DNA of 64,000 nt, taken from contig NZ_JAFBCA010000001.1 in the NCBI RefSeq assembly GCF_016907475.1, positions 3,782,001-3,846,000 on the forward strand, given 5' to 3'. The stretch is from Nocardioides cavernae (GTDB taxonomy: Bacteria; Actinomycetota; Actinomycetes; Propionibacteriales; Nocardioidaceae). This document shows positions 1 to 8,329 of the stretch, one piece after another. The translations under genes were made by a program, and so were the position numbers. A model generated the notes under the pieces. That model searched no databases. It worked only from the letters and a program-made list of their open reading frames with translations, and was not told the DNA's origin. The number at the start of each line of letters is the position of its first letter. Position 1 is the first letter of the stretch.

Positions 1-209
1 TCACCGCCCTCGCCGCAGCCGAAGCAGTGGAAGAACTGGCGGGCCGGATTGACGTTGAACGACGGCGTCTTCTCGTCGTGGAAGGGGCACAGGCCCTTGA
101 GCGACCCGCCGCCGGCGCGCTTGAGCGTGACGTAGCCCGACACCACGTCGTCGATCCGCGCCTTCTCGCGCACCTCGGCGATGTCGTCGTCGCGAATCCG
201 GCCTACCAC
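1..209 (-). CDS. dnaG: DNA primase DnaG, N-terminal fragment
   Basis: DNA primase makes the RNA primers used by the replisome. Only the first 69 codons lie in the window; the gene runs off its left edge. The fragment carries the complete N-terminal CHC2 zinc-binding domain: Cys41, His44, Cys62 and Cys65 in the motifs CPFHDEKTPSF and HCFGCGEGG. The start is a GTG at 209 giving MVGRIRDDDIAEVREKARI, which fits the usual beginning of actinobacterial primases. In related genomes dnaG directly follows dgt; here three small plus-strand genes separate the two. Identification is firm from the zinc motif alone. Confidence 0.95.
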   Translation of the reverse strand, partial: MVGRIRDDDIAEVREKARIDDVVSGYVTLKRAGGGSLKGLCPFHDEKTPSFNVNPARQFFHCFGCGEGG

Positions 210-349
210 GCCGGGGAGTCTACGGGCGCCCTCCCACGAGCACGGCGGAGTCTCCACAACGGCTGCCGGTGGCCCGGATCCTCACGTCCGGCCACCCCTT
301 GGGGCGTACGTCGCTGGTGCCCCGTGGGCGCGTCTGGGAAGGTCGAAGC

Positions 350-766
350 ATGACCGCTCAGCACGGAGCGCCAGAGAGTCAGACCCAGGACCAGACCCTC
401 GGCGCGCTCGTCCACCAGCTCACCCAGCAGGTCCCCGACCTCATCCGCTCGGAGATGCGCCTCGCCCAGGCGGAGGTCGCCCAGAAGGGCAAGCGCGCGG
501 GTGTCGGGATCGGCATGTTCAGCGTCGCCGGGCTGCTCGCCTTCTTCGCGTTCGGGTCGCTCGTCGCGACCGCGATCCTCGCCCTCACGCTCGTCGTCGA
601 CGCCTGGCTGGCCGCCCTCATCGTGGCGCTCGTCCTGCTCGCCGTCGCTGCCGTGGCCGGACTGGTCGGCAGGAACAAGGTCGCCGAGGCCGGACCCCCC
701 GCTCCCGAGCGGGCGATCCAGGGGTTGAAGGACGACATCGCGACGGTGAAGGGAGATCACCCATGA
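350..766 (+). CDS. Holin-X/DUF1469-type small membrane protein
   Basis: A 138-residue protein with a polar N-terminal part (QDQTLGALVHQLTQQVPDLI, then SEMRLAQAEV) and two hydrophobic segments at about residues 50-75 and 85-105. This layout matches the actinobacterial phage-holin-family/DUF1469 proteins, which are inner-membrane proteins of unclear role and, despite the name, usually not phage-borne. ATG at 350 follows GGGAAGG at a good distance, so the longer in-frame GTG upstream is not needed. Its stop overlaps the next start (ATGA), so it is translationally coupled to the DUF3618-like gene. Confidence in the family is good; function is unknown. Confidence 0.8.
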   Translation: MTAQHGAPESQTQDQTLGALVHQLTQQVPDLIRSEMRLAQAEVAQKGKRAGVGIGMFSVAGLLAFFAFGSLVATAILALTLVVDAWLAALIVALVLLAVAAVAGLVGRNKVAEAGPPAPERAIQGLKDDIATVKGDHP

Positions 767-1023
767 GTGACCAGACGCCGGAGAAGACGCCCGAGCAGCT
801 CGAGGCCGAGATCGCGGTGCAGCGCGAGCAGCTGGCCGGGACCGTCGACCAGCTCGCGGCCAAGCTCGACGTGAAGTCGCAGGCGCAGCAGCGGGTGGCC
901 TCGCTCAAGGACGCCGCCACGACCGACACCGGCCAGCCCCGCACCGAGGTGCTCGCGGCCGCCGGCTCGCTCGTGGCGATGGCCGTGGTCCTGCTGCTGT
1001 GGCGGCGCCGCGGCGACCGCTGA
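763..1023 (+). CDS. DUF3618-type small membrane protein
   Basis: An 86-residue protein. The first 55 residues are charged and helical, with the segment EQLEAEIAVQREQLAGTVDQ followed by LAAKLDVKS typical of DUF3618 proteins. A single C-terminal membrane helix (about residues 62-80) ends in RRRGDR, predicting a cytoplasmic N-terminus. It overlaps the preceding holin-like gene by four bases (ATGA) and lies 68 bases before a third small gene of the same kind. DUF1469/DUF3618 pairs recur in actinobacteria and are thought to be envelope or stress proteins; no enzymatic motif is visible. Confidence 0.8.
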   Translation: MSDQTPEKTPEQLEAEIAVQREQLAGTVDQLAAKLDVKSQAQQRVASLKDAATTDTGQPRTEVLAAAGSLVAMAVVLLLWRRRGDR

Positions 1024-1091
1024 GCAACACCGCTGAGCAACACCCCGAGCACCACAGCTCGCACAGAAGCCAACCAGGGAAGGGAGACCCC

Positions 1092-1424
1092 ATGAAGAAG
1101 CTCATGCTGCTCGTCGCCGGAGGTGTCGGCTACGTGCTCGGCACGCGTGCCGGCCGGGAGCGCTACGAACAGATCAAGAAGGCGGCCACCCGCGTCAAGG
1201 AGGACCCCCGGGTCCAGGAGAAGGCGCACCAGGCGGCCGACCTCGCCAAGGACAAGGCCCCCGTGGTGAAGGACAAGGTCGCCTCGGCGGCCAGCACGGC
1301 GGCCGACAAGGTGACGCCCTCGGGCAGCGGCAGCGGCGATCACCGCTCCGACCTCGAGGAGCAGCTGCACCCCGACAGCACGGCCCGCCAGGACGACCCG
1401 TACCCGCAGGGCAACCTGCCGTAG
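1092..1424 (+). CDS. YtxH-like small envelope protein
   Basis: A 110-residue protein starting MKKLMLLVAGGVGYVLGTRA. The N-terminal hydrophobic, glycine-rich segment and the following GRERYEQI motif are shared by many small actinobacterial proteins loosely grouped as YtxH-like. The middle is a Lys/Ala/Asp-rich amphipathic helix (residues 30-80) and the tail is acidic and disordered. A strong ribosome site (AGGGAAGGGAGA) precedes the ATG at 1092. It is the last gene of the three-gene plus-strand cluster inserted between dgt and dnaG and is followed by a strong terminator. Function unknown; a membrane-linked stress role is only a guess. Confidence 0.7.
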   Translation: MKKLMLLVAGGVGYVLGTRAGRERYEQIKKAATRVKEDPRVQEKAHQAADLAKDKAPVVKDKVASAASTAADKVTPSGSGSGDHRSDLEEQLHPDSTARQDDPYPQGNLP

Positions 1425-1439
1425 GTCGCCGGACGCACG

Positions 1440-1479
1440 CCTGACAGGGGCTCGGCCTTCGGGCCGGGCCCCTGTCAGG
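1440..1479. terminator. Bidirectional hairpin terminator
   Basis: An 18-bp stem (CCTGACAGGGGCTCGGCC against its complement, one G-T wobble) closed by a TTCG tetraloop. It lies between the plus-strand small-gene cluster ending at 1424 and the convergent dgt gene, whose stop codon (1475-1477) is inside the right arm. There is no long T tract, which is common in actinobacterial terminators. Confidence 0.85.
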
Positions 1480-2743
1480 TCAGCGCGGCGTGACGCGTGA
1501 CGGCGCTGGCGTCGGTCAGTGACGCGACCTGGTCCACGACCACGCGTCGTCGGCCGGCGTCGTCGCCCGCTCGCTCCCAGTCCTCGACGAAGACCGGGTC
1601 GAGGGCGTCGACCCCGCGCACCCACAGGGCCTCGACGAGCTCCGCGACGAGCTGGCGCTGTCGTTGCATCAGCGCCACCCGGTCGTCGGCCTGCATGACG
1701 TAGTGGGCGGCGATCCCCTTGAGGACCCCGATCTCGACCTCGGTGGCCTCGGGCACCACCAGGTCGGCGCGGTGCCGCACCGGCGGCTCCCCCGCCGTCG
1801 CGGCGAATGTCGCCTGCTGCACGCTGCCGCAGAAGCGGCCGATGAGGTCGCTGGTGAGGTTCTTGATCGCGGCGAGGCTGCGTCTGCTCCCGTCGTACGA
1901 CGACCGGGGCCAGCTGCCCACGGCCCGCAGGTCGGCGAGCGCCACGTCGAGCGCGGCGTCGTCGATCCCGGGCAGGTACCACGAGCGGACGGTCTCCCAG
2001 AGCGCGTCACGGTCGAGCCGGGTCAGGTCGAGGCGACCGGCCACGATGCCGTCCTCGACGTCGTGGACGGAGTAGGCGACGTCGTCGGCGAGGTCCATCA
2101 CCTGGGCCTCCAGGCAGCGCCGGCGGCCCTCGACCCCCGACCGCAGCCAGTCGAAGACGGGGCGGTCGTCGTCGTAGACGCCGAACTTCACGACGACCCG
2201 CGGCGTGCCGTCGGCGTGGACCCCGTGGGGCCCGGTCGCCTCCGCCCGCACCCAGGGGTACTTCGTGCAGGCGTCGAGGGTCGCGCGCGTCAGGTTGAGC
2301 CCGACCGAGCGACCGTCGGCGTCGAAGGTCTTCGACTCCAGCCGTGTCAGCAGGCGCAGCGTCTGCGCGTTGCCCTCGAAGCCGCCGCAGTCGGCGCTGA
2401 GCTCGGCCAGCACCCGCTCGCCGTTGTGGCCGAACGGCGGGTGCCCGAGGTCGTGCGCGAGTGCCGCGGTCTCCGCGATGTCGGGGTGCGTCCCGATGGC
2501 CCGGGCCAGGTCGCGGGCGACCTGCGCCACCTCGAGGCTGTGCGTGAGGCGGTTGCGGACGAAGTCGTCGGTCTGTGGTCCGACGACCTGCGTCTTGGCC
2601 GCGAGCCGGCGTGACGCCGCCGCATGGACGACGCGCGCCCGGTCGCGCTCGAACGCGAGGCGCACCGGCGCCTCCACCCGCTTGGGTGGCTCGGCGACGA
2701 TGCGCTCGCGCGCCGAGTCGTCGTACGGGTCCTCGATGCTCAT
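1475..2743 (-). CDS. dgt: Deoxyguanosinetriphosphate triphosphohydrolase-like protein
   Basis: HD-domain dNTP triphosphohydrolase that cleaves dNTPs to deoxynucleosides and triphosphate. The metal-binding residues are visible: His68 in NRLTHSLEVAQ, His97-Asp98 in AALAHDLGHPPFGHNGE, and the later Asp in the MDLADDVAYSVHDVEDG region (216-232). At 422 residues it has the usual length of the dGTPase type 2 family found next to dnaG in actinobacteria. ATG at 2743 gives MSIEDPYDDSARERIV. Its end overlaps the large hairpin shared with the convergent small-gene cluster. The expected dgt-dnaG pairing is broken here by that cluster. Confidence 0.93.
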   Translation of the reverse strand: MSIEDPYDDSARERIVAEPPKRVEAPVRLAFERDRARVVHAAASRRLAAKTQVVGPQTDDFVRNRLTHSLEVAQVARDLARAIGTHPDIAETAALAHDLGHPPFGHNGERVLAELSADCGGFEGNAQTLRLLTRLESKTFDADGRSVGLNLTRATLDACTKYPWVRAEATGPHGVHADGTPRVVVKFGVYDDDRPVFDWLRSGVEGRRRCLEAQVMDLADDVAYSVHDVEDGIVAGRLDLTRLDRDALWETVRSWYLPGIDDAALDVALADLRAVGSWPRSSYDGSRRSLAAIKNLTSDLIGRFCGSVQQATFAATAGEPPVRHRADLVVPEATEVEIGVLKGIAAHYVMQADDRVALMQRQRQLVAELVEALWVRGVDALDPVFVEDWERAGDDAGRRRVVVDQVASLTDASAVTRHAALT

Positions 2744-2765
2744 GGGCCGGTCAGCCTAGCTCCCC

Positions 2766-2790
2766 CCTCGGACGCCGACGACGTCCGAGG
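2766..2790 (-). terminator. Stem-loop downstream of the SH3/peptidase-like gene
   Basis: A perfect 9-bp stem, CCTCGGACG pairing with CGTCCGAGG across a 7-base loop. It lies 11 bases after the stop of the minus-strand gene at 2802-3731 and before dgt, so it probably ends that transcript. No T tract follows. Confidence 0.6.
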
Positions 2791-2801
2791 CGGGCTACAT
2801 C

Positions 2802-3731
2802 TCAGTAGACCGTGACGTGCACGTGGTCGTAGTGGTTGGCGGTCGTCGACCCACGGTCGGACATCCCGCGCCAGCCCTCGCCGGAGCGCTCCACGGACCA
2901 GATGTTCTGCGAGTAGATGATGTACTCGATGCCCAGCGAGGCGTAGTTGGCCCGCAGGAAGTTCGCGATGGCCCAGCCGGTCTCGCCGCTCACCATGATG
3001 TCGATGGCACGACCCTCGCCGTGCTCGCCGTCACCGCGCCACGTGCCGTAGCTGGTCACGGAGGGCCAGTTGGCGCACACCACGTCGTGGATGCCGTAGA
3101 GCGACGCGCGACCGGCGTCGATGGACGAGCCGTTGGAGCAGACCCCGCCCAGGCTCGGGCCGGCAGGCTCCTTCGGCTCGGGCTTCGGCTTCTCGGGGCT
3201 GAGGTAGTCGGAGGTGACCCAGCGCGACTGGCCGTCGATGACGACCTGGGTGCGGCCGGCCTGGGTGCGGCCGGTCACGGACACCTGCTTGACGGCGCCG
3301 ATGACGCCCAGCTTGTCGGACGCCCCGGACGGGCCGTCCCAGAGGTTGAGGACGTCGGTGGTCCACACGGCGTCGTCGGTCTTCTTGGCGAGCCGGCGCG
3401 CCTTCTGGTCCACGCTGATGTCCTTGCGCGCGGCGGCCTCGGCCTTCGCAGCGGTGCGGATCTGCGAGCGGGAGACGGTGGTCGTCTCGCTGCGCCGACG
3501 GAGTGCGGTGTCGTCGACGGTGTCGGCGGCCGCTCCAGCGGCTGGCTGGGACGTGCCGGACGAGGCGAGCAGGCTGTCGTTGGTCGCCGGCTCTGCGGCG
3601 AGGACGCCCATGGTCACCGCGGACAGCGTCGCCACGACGGCGAGCGGTGCGGAGACGAGGACGGAACGGGGGATCCGAGACGGACGGGGGGTGGTAGCAG
3701 GGGCTTCCCGCTTGTGGCGATGATGAGCCAC
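2802..3731 (-). CDS. Secreted SH3-domain protein with M15-like C-terminal domain
   Basis: A 309-residue exported protein. After a basic N-terminus (VAHHRHKREAP) comes a hydrophobic signal or anchor segment near residues 22-45. A charged helical region leads to an SH3b-like domain (about 120-180: LNLWDGPSGASDKLGVI, then WVTSDYLSP). A proline/lysine linker and a C-terminal domain with EHGEGRAIDI and NHYDHVHVTVY follow. The last two resemble the HxxGxAxD and HxH metal motifs of M15-type peptidases. This suggests a cell-wall peptidase or wall-binding protein of the ARB_07466-like type; activity is inferred. The start is taken as GTG at 3731 because AAGGA lies eight bases upstream; an ATG at 3812 would add 27 unlikely residues. 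Confidence 0.75.
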   Translation of the reverse strand: MAHHRHKREAPATTPRPSRIPRSVLVSAPLAVVATLSAVTMGVLAAEPATNDSLLASSGTSQPAAGAAADTVDDTALRRRSETTTVSRSQIRTAAKAEAAARKDISVDQKARRLAKKTDDAVWTTDVLNLWDGPSGASDKLGVIGAVKQVSVTGRTQAGRTQVVIDGQSRWVTSDYLSPEKPKPEPKEPAGPSLGGVCSNGSSIDAGRASLYGIHDVVCANWPSVTSYGTWRGDGEHGEGRAIDIMVSGETGWAIANFLRANYASLGIEYIIYSQNIWSVERSGEGWRGMSDRGSTTANHYDHVHVTVY

Positions 3732-3934
3732 AGCGCTGATCCTTTGCACTTGCTGACGGGGGACGTTGCGTCGATCCACGAGCCCGGAAACGGGGGAAGA
3801 ACTCGTGCCCACGTCGACGCGATCATCGAGTAGAGCACAGGAAACTCGGCCTGTCCCAATCTTCCCCGGTAAATTCCGGCGTGTTCCGGCTCACCCGTGA
3901 CGGGATCCGTGCGTACGACGCCGACCCCGCGGGA

Positions 3935-5074
3935 TCAGCCCCCGGTGGTCTCGTCGACGTCCTCGCGCAGGTGTGCGCCGCGCCCGTCCGTGTCGTCCAG
4001 CCACCCGTCGGGGAGCACGACCCGCTTGCGTGGAGCCCCCTGTCGTCCGCGCGGCGTGCCGAGCTCGCGCTCGGGGAACGGCGCGGTGTCGTCGAGCCCT
4101 GCGAGCAGCGCGTCGAGGGAGGCGAGGGAGTCGACGAGGGCTAGCTGGTGGCGCAGCTCACCGCCGGCGGGGAAGCCCTTGAGGTACCAGGTGATGTGCT
4201 TGCGGAACTCCTTGCAGCCCCGCTCCTCCCCCATGTGCTCGGACAGCAGCTCGGCGTGGCGACGCATCATCGCCTTGACCTCGCCGAGGACGGGGAGGGT
4301 GGCGACGTCCTCGCCGTGGAAGGCCGCGGCCAGGTCGCGGAACAGCCAGGGGCGTCCGAGGCAGCCGCGGCCGACGACGACGCCCGCGGCGCCGGTCTGC
4401 TCGACCATCCGGACGGCGTCGGCGGCCTCCCAGATGTCGCCGTTGCCGAGGACGGGGATGTCGACGTGGTCGACGAGGGCGGCGATGGCGTCCCGGTCGG
4501 CCTCGCCGGAGTAGGCCTGCTGGACCGTGCGTCCGTGCAGGGCGATCGCGGCGACGCCGCTCTCCTGGGCGATCCGACCAGCGTCGAGGTAGGTCAGGTG
4601 GTCGTCGTCGAGGCCCTTGCGGGTCTTCATCGTCACCGGGACGTCGTACGGCGCCGCGGCGGCGACCGCGTGCTCGAGGATCTCGCCGAGGAGGCCGCGC
4701 TTCCACGGCAGCGCTCCCCCACCGCCCTTGCGGGTCACCTTGGGCACCGGGCAGCCGAAGTTGAGGTCGACGTGGGCGACGCCGTGGTCGGCGCAGAGGA
4801 TCTCGACGGCCTTGCCGATGTAGACCGGGTCGGTGCCGTAGAGCTGCACCGAGCGCACCGTCTCGAGCTCGTCGAAGGTCAGCATCTTCTTCGTGACCTC
4901 GTCGCCCTCGACGAGGCCGCGGCTGGTGATCATCTCGGAGACGTATAGCCCCGCGCCCTGCTCGGCGCAGAGACGGCGGTAGGCGGCGTTGGTGATGCCG
5001 GCCATGGGTGCGAGCACGACGGGGGTGTCGACGCGCAGCGAACCCAGGGTGAGGGAGTCGGGCACGACGGTCAT
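3935..5074 (-). CDS. dusB: tRNA-dihydrouridine synthase DusB
   Basis: Flavin enzyme that reduces uridine to dihydrouridine in tRNA. The 379-residue protein shows the FMN-barrel start LAPMAGITNAAYR (residues 21-33), the catalytic cysteine Cys108 in NFGCPVPKVTRKGGGG, and later barrel motifs ALHGRTVQQAYSG, VLGNGDIW and GVVVGRGCLGRPWLF. ATG at 5074 was chosen over an upstream in-frame extension because it gives the normal DusB beginning (SLTLGSLRVDTPVVLAPM). The last 25 residues are charged and variable. It sits with glyS upstream and dgt/dnaG downstream, the usual actinobacterial neighbourhood. Confidence 0.95.
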   Translation of the reverse strand: MTVVPDSLTLGSLRVDTPVVLAPMAGITNAAYRRLCAEQGAGLYVSEMITSRGLVEGDEVTKKMLTFDELETVRSVQLYGTDPVYIGKAVEILCADHGVAHVDLNFGCPVPKVTRKGGGGALPWKRGLLGEILEHAVAAAAPYDVPVTMKTRKGLDDDHLTYLDAGRIAQESGVAAIALHGRTVQQAYSGEADRDAIAALVDHVDIPVLGNGDIWEAADAVRMVEQTGAAGVVVGRGCLGRPWLFRDLAAAFHGEDVATLPVLGEVKAMMRRHAELLSEHMGEERGCKEFRKHITWYLKGFPAGGELRHQLALVDSLASLDALLAGLDDTAPFPERELGTPRGRQGAPRKRVVLPDGWLDDTDGRGAHLREDVDETTGG

Positions 5075-5111
5075 GCCCCCATTGTCCGAGCGGGATCGTG
5101 CCCGGCCAAAA

Positions 5112-5726
5112 TCAGCCGCGTCCGCGCTCTCGGCCGGGCTCCGCCGTGCTCGGCTCCTGGACCTTGCCGGTCCACGAGATCGGGTCGTAGCCCTCTGTCG
5201 GCTGGAAGACCAGGTCGCGCACCCGCCCGCCGTCGGGGACGAGGTAGACCAGGCACATCCCGGTCTCGTCCCCGGGCTCGAACGGCACCGGCAGCGGGCC
5301 GCTCTGGCAGGCGGTGAAGTCGCCGCCGAGGGTCCAGGGGGCACCGAGCGTGCCCGCGGTGTCGCGCAGGTAGAGCGGGACGTCCTGGCCGCCGAGGTCG
5401 GACTCGCCGGTGTTGGCCACGTTCACGGTCACGAAGTAGGGCCGCGCCGCGGCGATCGCCCCGTCGCGGGTCCACCCGTCGAAGACCGACGGTCGCTGCT
5501 CGGCGACCTCGTCGACGCTCAGCTCGAGCTCGCCGTCGACGTCGCGGGTGGGCTGCCACACCAGGGTCGCCGTCTCACCGTGCTCGAGCCGGGTGCCGGG
5601 CTCGGTGCCGTCGTCGACAGCGGTCGTGGCGGCGGCGGTCGGCTCCTCGTCCGTGGTGGGGCCCGGGTCGCTGCACCCCGCCAGCGTCAGCGCGAGGGCT
5701 GTCGCGAGGAGCGTGGTGCGCCGCAT
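5112..5726 (-). CDS. Lipoprotein with DUF4352-like domain
   Basis: A 204-residue predicted lipoprotein: short basic N-terminus, hydrophobic stretch and lipobox LTLAGC (Cys18). A Thr/Glu-rich linker is followed by a beta-rich domain (about residues 50-195) with PYFVTVNVANTGESDL and CLVYLVPDGG. The alternation of strands and the NTG-type motif resemble DUF4352 (telokin-like, immunoglobulin-fold) domains of exported actinobacterial proteins, though the match is by eye only. It lies 27 bases after the stop of a related membrane-anchored gene, and the two look like a tandem duplication. Function unknown. Confidence 0.7.
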   Translation of the reverse strand: MRRTTLLATALALTLAGCSDPGPTTDEEPTAAATTAVDDGTEPGTRLEHGETATLVWQPTRDVDGELELSVDEVAEQRPSVFDGWTRDGAIAAARPYFVTVNVANTGESDLGGQDVPLYLRDTAGTLGAPWTLGGDFTACQSGPLPVPFEPGDETGMCLVYLVPDGGRVRDLVFQPTEGYDPISWTGKVQEPSTAEPGRERGRG

Positions 5727-5753
5727 GGCGACATGGTCACACGGCTCGACCGC

Positions 5754-6401
5754 CTACGACACGGGTCCCTCCCAGGTCGGCACGCCGGCCTCGCCCAGGA
5801 TCGAGACGCCGCGGACCCGCTCGGGTCGCGGTCCGGGGAAGACCATGCAGACGTCGACCGGCTCGCCGGCCCGCAGGGTGACCCCGTCAGCCGCGCCGGG
5901 GCACGGTGGGAACGGTCGGTACAGCGGCAACGGGGCGTGGTGGATGTTCAGCTCGCGCGAGCCCTGGGCGAGCGTGAGGAAGGGCGTCACGTCGACGACG
6001 CCGAGGCCCTCGAACGTCAGCGTGACGTCGGCGTAGTAGACGTGGCGCGGCCGCGCGAGCCCGTGGGGGCGGGTCCGGTCGATCGCGGTGGCGTCCCCGC
6101 GGCGGATTGCGTGCACCGTGATCGCGACGGGTGCCCAGGCGTCCTCCCCGATCGACATCTGGACGACCTCGGCGGCACCGAAGGACAACGTCCTGGGTAG
6201 GTCCGCAGGGTCGCCGGGCAGGGGACCGAGAACGGGCAGGTCCGTGCTCGGGATCGGCAGTCCCGAGCCCTCGTCGCCCCTCGCGTCGAGGGGCTCGAGC
6301 GCCGGGCCGTCCCCGCCCAGCCACACGTCCAGGATGACGAAGGCTACGAGGACGAGGGCGAACGCAGCGACGCCAAGAAGACGGCCGACAGGTGTGCGCA
6401 C
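5754..6401 (-). CDS. Membrane-anchored exported protein, paralog of the adjacent lipoprotein
   Basis: A 215-residue protein with one N-terminal membrane helix (VAAFALVLVAFVILDVWLG) and an outside domain. The C-terminal half (HVYYADVTLTFEGLGVV and later DVCMVFPGPRPERVRGVSIL) lines up in order with YFVTVNVANTGES and MCLVYLVPDGGRVRDLVF of the neighbouring lipoprotein, so the two share a beta-sandwich-type domain. Unlike its neighbour it has no lipobox cysteine. The start is GTG at 6401. Same strand and 27-base spacing suggest one transcription unit. No function can be assigned. Confidence 0.65.
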   Translation of the reverse strand: MRTPVGRLLGVAAFALVLVAFVILDVWLGGDGPALEPLDARGDEGSGLPIPSTDLPVLGPLPGDPADLPRTLSFGAAEVVQMSIGEDAWAPVAITVHAIRRGDATAIDRTRPHGLARPRHVYYADVTLTFEGLGVVDVTPFLTLAQGSRELNIHHAPLPLYRPFPPCPGAADGVTLRAGEPVDVCMVFPGPRPERVRGVSILGEAGVPTWEGPVS

Positions 6402-6463
6402 CCGCGGATCATGCCTCGCGTCCGAAGCGTTGCGCCGGCGTTCGACGCAGATCGCCTCCTGCG

Positions 6464-7864
<1,401 letters not shown>

Positions 7865-7927
7865 GGTGCAGGTCCTCAGGTGTGGGCAGGTCGGGCCGGC
7901 TGGCTGCCGGCTCGGAGAAACGAGCGG

Positions 7928-8257
7928 TCAGCCTATCGAGCGGGGGTGCGCCTGGTTGAGGTCGGTCCCCTCCTCGACCACCTCGTAGGCGCTGGGCTCG
8001 TCGAGCGCGTGGACCATCAGCGGCTGGATGTGCATCTTGCCCTCGTACGACCCCAGCGCGCGCCGGTAGGAACCGACGTTCTCCCAGCGTGTGGTCAGCA
8101 CCCAGAGCGTCGGGTCGTCGACGTTGCGGCCGACGTCGCCGCCGACCCACCCGGGCTTGGCGGCCAGGATGTCGAGGGCCTGCAGCAGTCCGGCGCGCAG
8201 CTCGCTCTCGGCTGCCGCATCGGACGAGGGCGTACGGAGGCGGGTCACGACGAGCAC
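7928..8257 (-). CDS. Antibiotic biosynthesis monooxygenase (ABM) family protein
   Basis: A 109-residue single-domain protein of the dimeric alpha-beta barrel fold. The ABM pattern is seen in the N-terminal strand LVVTRLRTP, the helix containing LLQALDILAAKPGWVGGDVGR and the strand LWVLTTRWENVGSYRRAL, with the usual W in TRWENVGSY. Such proteins include cofactor-free monooxygenases and heme-degrading or signalling members; the substrate cannot be told from sequence. GTG at 8257 is the likely start. It is divergent from znuA, and the spacer between them is 71 bases. Confidence 0.8.
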   Translation of the reverse strand: MLVVTRLRTPSSDAAAESELRAGLLQALDILAAKPGWVGGDVGRNVDDPTLWVLTTRWENVGSYRRALGSYEGKMHIQPLMVHALDEPSAYEVVEEGTDLNQAHPRSIG

Positions 8258-8291
8258 GGGCTCACCCTACGGCCGGGGTGGTCCACCCGGT

Positions 8292-8321
8292 TTGACAACG
8301 GTTCTCAAACAGGGTGAGAAT
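8292..8321 (+). promoter_or_regulatory. znuA promoter, likely leaderless
   Basis: A perfect -35 (TTGACA, 8292-8297), an 18-base spacer and a -10 of GAGAAT (8316-8321). The predicted transcription start falls at about 8328-8329, which is the A of the znuA ATG, so the mRNA is probably leaderless. Both promoter elements are covered by regulator boxes. Confidence 0.7.
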
Positions 8322-8329
8322 CGTTCTCA
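8293..8329 (+). promoter_or_regulatory. Two Zur-type operators
   Basis: Two 15-bp boxes, TGACAACGGTTCTCA (8293-8307) and TGAGAATCGTTCTCA (8315-8329), share TGAnAA-N3-TTCTCA and are 22 bp apart, two helical turns. They resemble Fur/Zur family sites of actinobacteria. One covers the -35 and the other the -10 through the start codon. The zur-like gene at the end of the same operon is the obvious regulator, giving zinc-dependent autoregulation. Confidence 0.8.

Noticed and set aside
350..766. Prophage remnant suggested by a holin-like gene
   Set aside because: No other phage genes, integrase or att sites; this family is mostly chromosomal.
618..1982. 454-codon minus-strand frame over the small-gene cluster
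   Set aside because: It overlaps three plus-strand genes with good ribosome sites and the dgt C-terminus in another frame; sequence is Arg/Gly-rich noise.
3732..3934. Possible c-di-AMP (ydaO) riboswitch before the SH3 protein
   Set aside because: Such genes are often under this riboswitch, but I could not find its conserved blocks in the minus-strand leader.
7865..7927. T-box before glyS
   Set aside because: The leader is only about 60 bases with one small stem and no T-box sequence.
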